A stretch of 35,269 nt of DNA from Geoalkalibacter sp. GTDB lineage: Bacteria > Desulfobacterota > Desulfuromonadia > Desulfuromonadales > Geoalkalibacteraceae. The stretch spans positions 1 to 35,269 of the forward strand of contig NZ_JAUVWH010000013.1 in the NCBI RefSeq assembly GCF_030604225.1, in the 5' to 3' direction. This document shows, piece after piece, positions 1-7,097 of this stretch (its first letter is position 1; each line of letters starts with the position of its first letter). The notes below the pieces were generated by a model. The model ran no database searches. It was not told the DNA's origin and saw only the letters and a program-made list of their open reading frames with translations. The translations under genes and the position numbers were made by a program.

Positions 1-154
1 CGAAAGCCTCCATCTCCATGGCGGCCTTGTCCGTTTCGATCTCGGCGATGATGTCGCCCTTCTTGACCTTCTGCCCTTCCTTGATGCGCCACGCCAGGAC
101 GGTTCCCTCTTCCATGGTGTCGCTAAGCTTGGGCATCTTTATTTCCTGGGACAT
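1..154 (-). CDS. Pyruvate dehydrogenase E2 (dihydrolipoamide acetyltransferase), 5' part only
   Basis: This is the first 51 codons of a 2-oxo acid dehydrogenase E2 subunit; the rest lies beyond the window edge. The translation starts [19 protein letters not shown] and continues into a typical lipoyl domain with the ETDKA motif, whose lysine (about residue 44) would carry lipoate. A GGAG-type ribosome binding site sits just upstream of the ATG at 154. It follows the E1-alpha and E1-beta genes on the same strand, so it should be the E2 core that accepts the acyl group from E1 and passes it to CoA. The lipoyl sequence and context favour pyruvate, but acetoin or branched-chain substrates cannot be excluded from this fragment. 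Confidence 0.9.
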   Translation of the reverse strand, partial: MSQEIKMPKLSDTMEEGTVLAWRIKEGQKVKKGDIIAEIETDKAAMEMEAF

Positions 155-183
155 GGGAGATCTCCTAGAGGGTTTAACGGCAA

Positions 184-276
184 CCACGAATGACACGAAT
201 GAACACGCATTCTTTCTTTCATGGAAATCCTTGGGCCAAGGGGTTTGAGATTCGTGCCTATTCGTGTCATTCCTGG
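184..276. repeat. Imperfect inverted repeat (27-bp arms) in the E1-beta/E2 gap
   Basis: The arms are 184-210 and 250-276. They match at 22 of 27 positions as reverse complements and are separated by a 39-bp loop. Each arm contains the unit ACGAAT repeated at about 9-10-bp spacing (GAATGACACGAAT is shared exactly). The base composition is more AT-rich than the flanking genes. The ACGAATGACACGAATGAACACG style of unit resembles dispersed intergenic repeats that I recall from many environmental genomes, but no search was possible. It occupies nearly the whole 135-bp gap between E1-beta and E2, so it would form a long hairpin in the pdh mRNA. Confidence 0.75.
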
Positions 277-289
277 CTCCAAAAAGGAT

Positions 290-1267
290 TCAATACCTCA
301 TCACCTCGCGCACCCGCGCCATCACCCGCGCCACATCGGGAATCGCCGCGTCTTCCAGCGCCTTGTTGTAGGGCATGGGCACATCGGCCGAAGCCACGCG
401 CAGCACCGGCGCGGCCAGGGCGGCAAAGGCGTGCTCCATGATGAGAGCGGCGATCTCGCCGCCCCAGCCGCCGGTCAGCCAGCACTCCTCGACGGTGACG
501 GCGCGGCCGGTCTTGGTCACGGAATCAAGAATCGCCGGCAGATCCAGGGGATTGAGCCCGCGCAGGTCAAGTACTTCGGCATTGATGCCCTCCTCGGCCA
601 ACTTCTCCGCCGCTTCCAGGCATACATAGACCATTTTCGACAGGCAGATCAGCGTCACATCCTTGCCCGGGCGTTTGACGTCGGCGACGCCCAGGGGGAT
701 GGTGTAGTCGCCCTCGGGAACCTCGCCCTTGACGCCGTAGAGCCCTTCGTGCTCGACGAAAAACACCGGATCGTCGCTGCGGATCGCCGACTTGAGCAAG
801 CCTTTGGCGTCGGCGGGCACCGAGGGCACCACCACGCGCAAGCCGGGGCAGTGCATGAGCATGGCCTCGATGGAGTGGCTGTGCTGGGCGCCGAGCTGAT
901 TGCCCGCGCCGCCCGGCGAGCGGATGGTGAGGGGCACCTTGACCCGGCCGCCGAACATGTAGCGGATTACCGCCACGTTGTTCATGATCTGATCCAGGGC
1001 AACGATGCCGAAGTTGACCGTCATGAGTTCGACGATGGGCCGCAGGCCAACCATGGCCGCGCCGCAGCCCAGTCCGGTGAAACCCGCCTCGGCGATGGGC
1101 GTGTCGATGACCCGCTTCTCGCCGAACTTGGCGAGCAATCCCTTGGTCACCTTGAAGGAGCCTTCGTAGAGGGCGACGTCCTCGCCCAGGATGAACACGT
1201 TGGGATCGCGCTCCATCTCTTCCTGCAGGGCCTGATTGATGGCGTCACGACAAGTGATCAGCGGCAT
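290..1267 (-). CDS. pdhB: Pyruvate dehydrogenase E1 component, beta subunit
   Basis: This 325-residue protein is the beta subunit of a heterotetrameric thiamine-diphosphate E1 enzyme that decarboxylates pyruvate and acylates the E2 lipoyl group. It has the family landmarks FILGEDV (about residues 25-31), DTPIAEAGFTGLGCGAAM (about 54-71) and the GAQHSH segment. The transketolase C-terminal domain carries VTVEECWLTGGWGGEI. I chose the ATG at 1267 (MPLITCRDAINQ) because CGGAG lies 6 nt upstream; a longer frame opening at 1297 has no such site and adds unrelated residues. It lies 33 bp after E1-alpha and 135 bp before E2. An acetoin dehydrogenase (AcoB-like) assignment is the main alternative. 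Confidence 0.9.
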   Translation of the reverse strand: MPLITCRDAINQALQEEMERDPNVFILGEDVALYEGSFKVTKGLLAKFGEKRVIDTPIAEAGFTGLGCGAAMVGLRPIVELMTVNFGIVALDQIMNNVAVIRYMFGGRVKVPLTIRSPGGAGNQLGAQHSHSIEAMLMHCPGLRVVVPSVPADAKGLLKSAIRSDDPVFFVEHEGLYGVKGEVPEGDYTIPLGVADVKRPGKDVTLICLSKMVYVCLEAAEKLAEEGINAEVLDLRGLNPLDLPAILDSVTKTGRAVTVEECWLTGGWGGEIAALIMEHAFAALAAPVLRVASADVPMPYNKALEDAAIPDVARVMARVREVMRY

Positions 1268-1300
1268 GGCGAACTCCGTTCGGCGGAGAAGTTGCAAGAT

Positions 1301-2287
1301 TCAGGATGCGACATAGACATCGGTCCAAAGGTCCTCGGGGCCCGGGTCGGGACTCTCTTCGGCAAAACGGATGGCCTCGGCGATGAGCTCTTTTTCCTCC
1401 GCATCGATGGTTTTGAGGTCGGTGTCCTTGACCTTGCCCTCGCTCACCAGCCAGCGGCCGAAGTTGGGAATGGGATCGCGCTCCTTCCACAGCTTTTTCT
1501 CCTGCTCGCTGCGATAGGTGCCGGGATCGGAAATGGAATGGCCGCGAAAGCGGTAGGTCAGGGCCTCGATGTAGGTCGGCCCCTCCCCGGCGCGCGCCCT
1601 GGTTGCCGCCTGGCGCACCGCCTCGTAGACCTTGAGCACGTCCATGCCGTCGACCTTGACGCCTGGGGTTTCGTAGGCGCAGCTCTTTTTGTAGAGCTGC
1701 TCGACGGCGCTGGCGCGACCGACCGCCGTGCCGATGCCGTACATGTTGTTCTCGCAGACGAACACCACCGGCACCCGATAGAGGGCCGCCATGTTCATGG
1801 CCTCGTGAAACACGCCCTGATTGGTGGCGCCGTCGCCGAACAGGCAGACCACGACCTCGTCCTTTTCCTGATACTGGATGGCGAAGCCCATGCCCACCGC
1901 CAGGGGCAGATGCCCGCCGACGATGCCGTAGCCGCCCATGAAGCGCACCTCGGGATCGAACATGTGCATGGAGCCGCCCTTGCCGCGGCTCACCCCCGTC
2001 GCCTTGCCGAACAGCTCGGCCATCACCGGACCGGGCGGCGTGCCCTTGGCCAGGATCAGCCCATGCTCGCGGTAGGCGCCGATCATGTAATCCTCTTGGT
2101 GAATGGCGCGCGCCACCCCCACGCCCACGGCCTCCTGGCCGCTGTAGAGATGCAGGAACCCCCCCATCTTGCGCTGGCTGTAGAGCGCGGGGCAGGCTTC
2201 CTCGAATTCACGGATGCGCACCATGTCGCGGTACATGGCCAACAGCTCGGTCGATTGCAGTTGCGATGCTTCCTTGCGTTCCTTCAT
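1301..2287 (-). CDS. pdhA: Pyruvate dehydrogenase E1 component, alpha subunit
   Basis: This 328-residue protein is the thiamine-diphosphate-binding alpha subunit of E1. The ThDP/Mg motif runs from GDG (residues 151-153) to NN (180-181), with ATNQGVFHEAMN between them. The phosphorylation-loop-like segment YRFRGHSISDPGTYR is present, as are FLHLYSGQEAVGVG near residue 44 and RGKGGSMHMF near 101. The length is usual for the family. It is the first visible gene of the pdh operon and is divergent from the fadJ-like gene with a 169-bp gap. E3 is not adjacent here; a lipoamide dehydrogenase gene lies about 12 kb away at 13848-15248. Confidence 0.92.
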   Translation of the reverse strand: MKERKEASQLQSTELLAMYRDMVRIREFEEACPALYSQRKMGGFLHLYSGQEAVGVGVARAIHQEDYMIGAYREHGLILAKGTPPGPVMAELFGKATGVSRGKGGSMHMFDPEVRFMGGYGIVGGHLPLAVGMGFAIQYQEKDEVVVCLFGDGATNQGVFHEAMNMAALYRVPVVFVCENNMYGIGTAVGRASAVEQLYKKSCAYETPGVKVDGMDVLKVYEAVRQAATRARAGEGPTYIEALTYRFRGHSISDPGTYRSEQEKKLWKERDPIPNFGRWLVSEGKVKDTDLKTIDAEEKELIAEAIRFAEESPDPGPEDLWTDVYVAS

Positions 2288-2391
2288 GACGAGCCCTTTC
2301 CGCTGGGATGAAGCGCCGGGGCGCTGCTGCTTCTCAATGTTAGCAACTCCCCCTGGCTTGGCAACCGGCGAAGGCCTGCCAATTTTCTTTC

Positions 2392-2419
2392 TTGCCCTGG
2401 GCGAAGGGCGCGATATCCT
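2392..2419 (+). promoter_or_regulatory. Weak sigma70-like promoter candidate upstream of the fadJ-like gene
   Basis: TTGCCC at 2392-2397 and TATCCT at 2414-2419 are spaced 16 bp apart, each matching four of six consensus positions. The -10 lies about 38 nt before the ATG at 2457. The 169-bp divergent gap (2288-2456) must also hold the promoter of the leftward pdh operon unless that operon is read from within another gene. I see no convincing leftward promoter or operator. Confidence 0.25.
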
Positions 2420-2456
2420 TTAGAAAAAAATGCAACGCGCCAGACAGGAGGACGGC

Positions 2457-4568
2457 ATGGCCAATTTCATCACCCATACCCTCGCCGACGGCATCGCCCA
2501 AGTGAGGCTCGATGCCCCGGACAGTCGGGTCAACATTCTCAACGCCGATTTTCTGCGGGAGTTGGAGCAGACCGCGGAGATGCTCGCCGCCGACAACGAG
2601 GTGCGCGGCGTGGTGGTGAGCAGCGCCAAGGAGGCGGGATTCATCGCCGGTGCCGACATCGGTCAGATTGCCGCCGTCGCGGATGCCGCCGAGGGTGAGC
2701 GCCTGGCCCGCGAGGGGCAGCGCATCTTCGAGCGATGGGCACAGCTGCCCTTTCCCGTGGTGGCGGCGGTGCACGGCCACTGCATGGGCGGCGGCACCGA
2801 GTTCATCCTCGCCTGCCATTACCGCATCGCCGCCGAACAGGCGAGCATCGCCCTGCCCGAAGTCAAACTCGGCCTGTTTCCCGGCTTCGGCGGCACCCAG
2901 CGACTGCCGCGCCTCATCTCCCTGGAAAAATCCCTCGACCTGATTCTCACCGGCCGCAGCCTCTCCGGCATCCAGGCCCTCAATCTGGGTCTGGCGGACG
3001 AATGCGTCACCGCGGCCGGCCTGGCCGAGGCCGCGCTGGCGCTGCTGCGCCGCGTCATCGTCGATCCCAAGCCGGTGCTTAAAAAGCGCCGCGACAAGAA
3101 CTCGGGCTGGCGCATCTGGCTGCTGGAGAAAAATCCCCTGGGCCGCGCCTTCCTGTTCCACCAGGCGCGCAAGAAGCTGCAAGCCCGAACCGGCGGGCAT
3201 TATCCCGCGCCCCTCAAGGCCTTGGAGGTTATCCGCCAGGGCCTGGAACGCGACCTCCCCGCCGGTCTGGATCTGGAAGCCCGCGAACTGGGGCGCATTT
3301 TGCTGACCCCGGCGTGCAAGAACCTGGTGCACGTCTACCATCTCAACCAACGGGCGAAGAAGGCTCCGGGCCTTGACGCCCAGCCCCTGCCCGTCCGGCG
3401 GGCGGCGGTCATCGGCGGCGGCGTCATGGGGCGCGGCATCGCCGGACTGCTTGCCGCGCAGGGCGTGCCGGTGGTGCTGCGCGATCTCAAGGAAGACATT
3501 ATCTCCGCCGCGCTTGACGACCTGCGCGGGCGCTTCGAGCGTCAAGCGCGCAAGAAGCAGCAGGGCAGCGACGCCGCCGCGGAAAAGCTCGCCCGCATCC
3601 AGGGCACGACCCGCCTGGAGGATCTCGCCGATGCCGACCTAGTCATCGAGGCGGTGCTGGAAAAAATGCCGGTCAAGCAGGCGGTGCTGGCCGAGGTCGA
3701 ACCCCTGCTGGCCGACACGGCAGTCCTGGCCACCAACACCTCGGCGCTTTCGGTGAGCGAATTGCAGCACAGCGCGCAACGGCCTGGCAATCTGGGCGGC
3801 CTGCACTTTTTCAACCCCGCCGAGAAAATGCCCCTGGTCGAGGTGATCCGCGGCGCCGCGACCTCCGAGCAGACCCTGGCGACCCTGTTCAGCGCCGCAC
3901 TCAAGCTCGGCAAGACGCCCATCGTCGTCGCCGACCGGCCGGGTTTTCTCGTCAACCGCCTGCTCATGGCCTACCTCAACGAAGCCTGCCTCATCGCTCA
4001 GGGCGGCGTCGACTGGCTCAACCTCGACGTGCGCGCCACTGGCTTCGGCCTTCCCATGGGGCCGTTTCGCCTCATGGACGAGGTGGGGCTGGACATCGCC
4101 GCCGAGGTCGGCACCACCCTCTGCGCGGCCTTTGATTATCTGGAGAAAAGCTCCCTTCTCCACCAGGCCGCCGCCCAGCCCGACCTCGGGCGCAAGACCG
4201 GGCGCGGGTTCTACCGCTACCAGGGCGAGCGCACCATCGGCCGCAATCAGGCCCTGGCCCAGCTTCTCGGCCTGCACGGCACACGCGGCGCGACCCGCGC
4301 CGATCTGCGTCGCATGCTGCTGCTCATGATCAACGAGGCGGCGCGTTGCCTCGAAGAGGGGGTGGTGGCCGCGCCGGAGGATGTAGACACGGGCATGATT
4401 TTCGGCACCGGTTTCCCGCCGTTTCTCGGCGGGACGTGCCGCTGGGCCGACAGCCAGGGACTGCCGTCCCTGGTCAGGGAGCTGGAAAAACTCGCCGCCG
4501 CCCACGGCCGCCGGTTCGCGCCGGCGGCTTGGCTACGGGACAGGGAAAGGTTTTACGGGGAGGGCTGA
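2457..4568 (+). CDS. fadJ: Bifunctional enoyl-CoA hydratase / 3-hydroxyacyl-CoA dehydrogenase (FadJ/FadB-type)
   Basis: This 703-residue fatty-oxidation alpha subunit hydrates 2-enoyl-CoA and then oxidises the L-3-hydroxyacyl-CoA with NAD. The N-terminal crotonase domain (about 1-190) has FIAGADI and GGGTEF for the oxyanion hole and first glutamate, and LPEVKLGLFPGFGGTQRLPR with the second. The dehydrogenase domain begins near residue 313 with VIGGGVMGRGIA, a GxGxxG nucleotide-binding turn, followed by TNTSALSVSEL and LHFFNPAEKMPLVEVI with the catalytic histidine near 449. The C-terminal domains end with GTGFPPFLGG. The ATG at 2457 is supported by AGGAG six bases upstream. No thiolase or acyl-CoA dehydrogenase is next to it. 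It ends 13 bp from the convergent DUF4197 gene with no terminator visible. Confidence 0.92.
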   Translation: MANFITHTLADGIAQVRLDAPDSRVNILNADFLRELEQTAEMLAADNEVRGVVVSSAKEAGFIAGADIGQIAAVADAAEGERLAREGQRIFERWAQLPFPVVAAVHGHCMGGGTEFILACHYRIAAEQASIALPEVKLGLFPGFGGTQRLPRLISLEKSLDLILTGRSLSGIQALNLGLADECVTAAGLAEAALALLRRVIVDPKPVLKKRRDKNSGWRIWLLEKNPLGRAFLFHQARKKLQARTGGHYPAPLKALEVIRQGLERDLPAGLDLEARELGRILLTPACKNLVHVYHLNQRAKKAPGLDAQPLPVRRAAVIGGGVMGRGIAGLLAAQGVPVVLRDLKEDIISAALDDLRGRFERQARKKQQGSDAAAEKLARIQGTTRLEDLADADLVIEAVLEKMPVKQAVLAEVEPLLADTAVLATNTSALSVSELQHSAQRPGNLGGLHFFNPAEKMPLVEVIRGAATSEQTLATLFSAALKLGKTPIVVADRPGFLVNRLLMAYLNEACLIAQGGVDWLNLDVRATGFGLPMGPFRLMDEVGLDIAAEVGTTLCAAFDYLEKSSLLHQAAAQPDLGRKTGRGFYRYQGERTIGRNQALAQLLGLHGTRGATRADLRRMLLLMINEAARCLEEGVVAAPEDVDTGMIFGTGFPPFLGGTCRWADSQGLPSLVRELEKLAAAHGRRFAPAAWLRDRERFYGEG

Positions 4569-4581
4569 AAAAAGGAAGCGC

Positions 4582-5337
4582 TCACTGCTGCCCGAGGGCC
4601 TTCTTGAGCAACTCGACATCCTGGAACAAGGGATTGCGGCGGATCTTTTCCTCCTCGGCCCCCACCATTCGGAACAGCCCGGAGACCGCCTGTTCGGTCA
4701 CGTAACGCTCGAACTCTTCCGCGGGCGGCAAGGGTTCCTCGGGCACCGCCGGCAGATCCTCGGGGGGTTCGGGCGCGACCAACTGCAAGGCACGAAACCC
4801 CTCGGCCAAATCCGCGTACTCGCCCAAGGCGCCCAACTGACCGAGATTGGCCGTCACCGCCGGTTGCAGCTGTTCCAGCAGCGCATCGGCGGTTTTTTCC
4901 TTGAGGTAATCGGTAAAGGCCGTGCGGCCGGCGGTGAGCAGGGTGCGCGCCTCGCTCAGGGGCAAATCCTCCAGGGCCTGCCCGAGAATCGGCGCCGCCG
5001 TCGGAATGGCCGCGGAAACCGCCTGATTCATGGCCTTCTCCAACCGCTCGCGGGGATCGCCGGCCTCCTCGTCGAAGAGCATGCCCACCCCCTGGAGCAG
5101 CTTGATGGCCAGGGTGACCTGCGGCGGCACCAGCAGGCGCACCAGGGGATTGTCGAAATAGCCGCCCGGCTCGGCCAGCTGCGCGATAACGTGGCGCACG
5201 CTCAGGCCCAGGGCCTGCTTGAGGTCGCGGGCCAGGCGGTCGGCGAGAGCCTGCTGCATGAGGGGCAGGGGCGAGGTGGTGCAGGACGAGAGAAACAAAC
5301 TGAGCACGACCAGCATGAGGACGAAACGGCGGGACAT
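4582..5337 (-). CDS. DUF4197 family lipoprotein
   Basis: This 251-residue protein has a lipoprotein signal peptide: a basic start (MSRR), a hydrophobic core and the lipobox LSSC with the lipidated cysteine at residue 19. The mature part is helical and matches what I recall of DUF4197, with DLKQALG near the start, a middle segment AMNQAVSAAIPTAAPILGQA, FTDYLKEKT, and a C-terminal YVTEQAVSGLFRMVGAEEEKIRRNP-like block followed by LLKKALG. An insert of about 20 acidic and proline-rich residues precedes the last block. The ATG at 5337 is chosen because the signal peptide starts there; the frame stays open to 5469 but codes for nothing recognisable. Family function is unknown; a periplasmic or outer-membrane location is inferred. 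Confidence 0.82.
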   Translation of the reverse strand: MSRRFVLMLVVLSLFLSSCTTSPLPLMQQALADRLARDLKQALGLSVRHVIAQLAEPGGYFDNPLVRLLVPPQVTLAIKLLQGVGMLFDEEAGDPRERLEKAMNQAVSAAIPTAAPILGQALEDLPLSEARTLLTAGRTAFTDYLKEKTADALLEQLQPAVTANLGQLGALGEYADLAEGFRALQLVAPEPPEDLPAVPEEPLPPAEEFERYVTEQAVSGLFRMVGAEEEKIRRNPLFQDVELLKKALGQQ

Positions 5338-5434
5338 GAACGGTGGTGATCCTTCCAGGGAAAGTTTCGCTCGCAACGAAAAAAGCCGCCCCACACAGGG
5401 ACGACCCGCAACCGACCTAAAAAAATATTCGCGA

Positions 5435-5440
5435 ATTATA
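5435..5440 (-). promoter_or_regulatory. Perfect -10 hexamer upstream of the DUF4197 gene
   Basis: On the minus strand this reads TATAAT, about 100 nt upstream of the ATG at 5337, in a locally AT-rich patch (5418-5460) unusual for this window. No good -35 lies at 16-18 bp spacing. A 10-bp palindrome, ATTCGCGAAT (5427-5436), abuts and overlaps the hexamer by two bases and could be an operator. Confidence 0.4.
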
Positions 5441-5491
5441 CTTCGGCAATCAAAAAAATGATAGCGCAACCTTTCCCTTGCCGCGCTCGCT

Positions 5492-5713
5492 TCAGCGTCC
5501 GCTGAAGGCCAGGGTCAGCGCCAATCCGACAAACACGGCGCCGGCGACCCGGTTGAGGCCCCGCTGAACACTCTCGGATCGGTTGAGCCAGGCGCCCAGG
5601 GTGCCGGCGAGCAGGGCGATGCCGCCAAACACCAAAAGGGTGGCCAGGATGAAGAGTGCACCGAGCAGCAGGATCTGCACGCTTTGGGCAACCGTCCCAA
5701 GGTCATTTGACAA
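5492..5713 (-). pseudogene. LysE/RhtB-family exporter, C-terminal remnant
   Basis: The 73-residue frame has two hydrophobic segments (about residues 11-35 and 54-70) joined by LAGTLGAWLNRSESVQRGLNR. This is the typical C-terminal third of LysE/RhtB amino-acid exporters, which are normally about 200 residues. The N-terminal membrane segments are absent. The only start in range is TTG at 5713, and the sequence upstream quickly runs into the start region of the divergent P460 gene. The open frame continues to a stop at 5792-5794 without exporter-like residues. I read it as a decayed or truncated gene whose 5' end was lost; a short expressed two-TM protein is the alternative. Confidence 0.55.
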
Positions 5714-5784
5714 GCCTCGATAATCCGCTAATTTTGCATTGTCCGCGCCGCGAATCGGCCCTTGCCGCCAAAGGAGAGCGCCCC

Positions 5785-6291
5785 ATGCCCATCAAGCTGA
5801 TCCTTGTTCCCCTGCTCCTCATCGCCCTCGCCTGCCCCGTCCATGCCGAATCAATCGTCCCGCCCGCGCCCAACGGCATCACCCTGCCCGGCGGCTACCA
5901 GAACTGGCGACTGATCAGTTCCAGCTACCGCGAGGACAACAAGACCCTGCGCGTCATCCTCGGCAACGACCAGGCCGTGGAAGCGGCCCTGCGCGGGCAG
6001 ACCAACCCCTGGCCCGACGGAGCGATCCTCGGCAAGCTGGTGTGGAAGGAAGCCCGCCACCCCCAATGGCCGGCGGCCCTCATCCCCGGCGAGCTCAGCC
6101 ATGTGGAATTCATGATCCGCGACCAAGAGAAATACGCCGACACCGTCGGCTGGGGCTTCGCCCGCTGGCTGGGCATGGATCTCAAACCCTACGGCGCCGA
6201 CGCCGACTTTGCTAGGGAATGCGTCGCCTGCCACACCCCGGTCAAGGACAACGACTACGTCTTCACCAAATTCTCGACCTTGCCGCGCTAG
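5785..6291 (+). CDS. Cytochrome P460 family protein, secreted c-type heme protein
   Basis: This 168-residue protein has a Sec signal peptide (residues 1-21, cut after VHA) and a single c-heme attachment motif CVACH at 146-150 near the C-terminus. The body matches the P460 fold family: LPGGYQNWRLIS near 34-45, ILGKLVWKEA near 81-90 with lysines that could be the heme-crosslinking residue, and YADTVGWGFARW. P460 enzymes in ammonia oxidisers act on hydroxylamine or NO. Many relatives in iron reducers and other anaerobes have no assigned substrate, so only a periplasmic redox role is inferred. ATG 5785 follows AAGGAG at an 8-nt spacing. It is 21 bp upstream of the next small gene and probably co-transcribed with it. 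Confidence 0.82.
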   Translation: MPIKLILVPLLLIALACPVHAESIVPPAPNGITLPGGYQNWRLISSSYREDNKTLRVILGNDQAVEAALRGQTNPWPDGAILGKLVWKEARHPQWPAALIPGELSHVEFMIRDQEKYADTVGWGFARWLGMDLKPYGADADFARECVACHTPVKDNDYVFTKFSTLPR

Positions 6292-6312
6292 CCTTGCCGA
6301 AGGAGTGACGCC

Positions 6313-6579
6313 ATGAGGTTGTCCTTTTTTCTTGCCATCCTTTTCACGGCCACCCTGGCACTTGCCCAGCAACCACCGGCGGCCCCGGAAAAACAACCTC
6401 CAATGGCACCCGCGCCGCCGATGCCGACACCACCCAAGCAAGCTCCGGGTACGTCCGCCCTCGGCGATGAGAACCTGCTTGAGCTGCTGCAGGCGCAGAC
6501 CGCCGCCATCAAGGCGCTGAATGAAAAAGTCGGGGAGTTGGAAAAGCGCATCGAGCGCATCGAGGAAGGAGCTCCCTGA
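6313..6579 (+). CDS. Small secreted proline-rich coiled-coil protein, function unknown
   Basis: I do not recognise this 88-residue protein. It has a clear Sec signal peptide (1-18, cut after ALA), then a proline/alanine linker (about 19-46), then a charged helix (about 53-86) with a heptad-like LLELLQAQTAAIKALNEKV pattern that should form a short coiled coil. There is no lipobox cysteine. AAGGAG precedes the ATG by 7 bases. Its stop codon shares a base with the ATG of the next gene (TGATG), so the two are translationally coupled and may act together in the envelope. An oligomerising periplasmic spacer is a guess only. Confidence 0.75.
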   Translation: MRLSFFLAILFTATLALAQQPPAAPEKQPPMAPAPPMPTPPKQAPGTSALGDENLLELLQAQTAAIKALNEKVGELEKRIERIEEGAP

Positions 6580-6947
6580 TGGCCTCGAATACCGAATCGG
6601 CCATGGCCGCCCTGGAAGCGGCGCAAAAAGCCATCGACGAAAAAGGGGCGGACGCCTCCGCCGGTTGGGTGCAGCCCTGGTCCCATGAGTTGGTGTCCTT
6701 CCTGTCCATCAGCATTCTGGTCTTCTCCCTGATCGCCCTGATCATGGCCACCATCCTGCTCTGGCGCACCAGCGCCCAGCCCAGTCAAATCCTGCGGGTT
6801 TTCGGCATACTGACCATCATCGGCTTTTCCGCCTTCCTGCTCGTCGTCGGCTACAGCAACGAACAGCTCACCCCCATCATCGGTCTCTTCGGCGCGATTG
6901 CCGGATACCTCCTGGGCAAGGATTCCAAAGCAGGCAAGGAGGAGTAG
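6579..6947 (+). CDS. Small three-TM membrane protein, function unknown
   Basis: This 122-residue protein has a soluble amphipathic N-terminus (about 1-35, alanine and glutamate rich) and three hydrophobic segments at about 39-62, 70-91 and 95-112. It ends in a charged tail (KDSKAGKEE). The last segment reads TPIIGLFGAIAGYLLGK, a glycine-rich pattern I associate with small integral membrane proteins of unknown role. The ATG overlaps the previous stop by one base, and the AGGAG site lies inside that gene's last codons. With its secreted neighbour it makes a two-gene envelope unit; no enzyme motif is present. Confidence 0.75.
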   Translation: MASNTESAMAALEAAQKAIDEKGADASAGWVQPWSHELVSFLSISILVFSLIALIMATILLWRTSAQPSQILRVFGILTIIGFSAFLLVVGYSNEQLTPIIGLFGAIAGYLLGKDSKAGKEE

Positions 6948-7097
6948 GTGGCCGCAACCCGGCGCAACCCACCGGGAAAGATCCAGGCGCGAGGTTTGTT
7001 CCGCCGAGGGGCTTTGCTATGCTTGGGGGGAGAAGGCCCGCGGGGAGGATCGACGTCGACCGAAGCTGACCCGCGTTTTTCAGGCGGTGAGAGCCTC

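Noticed and set aside
221-2311. 696-codon open frame on the plus strand opposite the pdh E1 genes
   Set aside because: It is antisense to two well-recognised enzymes and rich in His, Gly, Ala and Leu, as expected from the complement of GC-rich coding sequence. No family resemblance and no ribosome site.
2340-3545. 401-codon minus-strand frame opposite fadJ
   Set aside because: Mirror frame of the hydratase domain; low-complexity composition and no start signal.
6948-7097. GTG at 6948 with a GGAGG site as start of the winged-helix gene
   Set aside because: The Shine-Dalgarno match is good, but the 50 added codons are rare ones and Arg/Gly rich, and the membrane helix sits naturally at the start when ATG 7098 is used.
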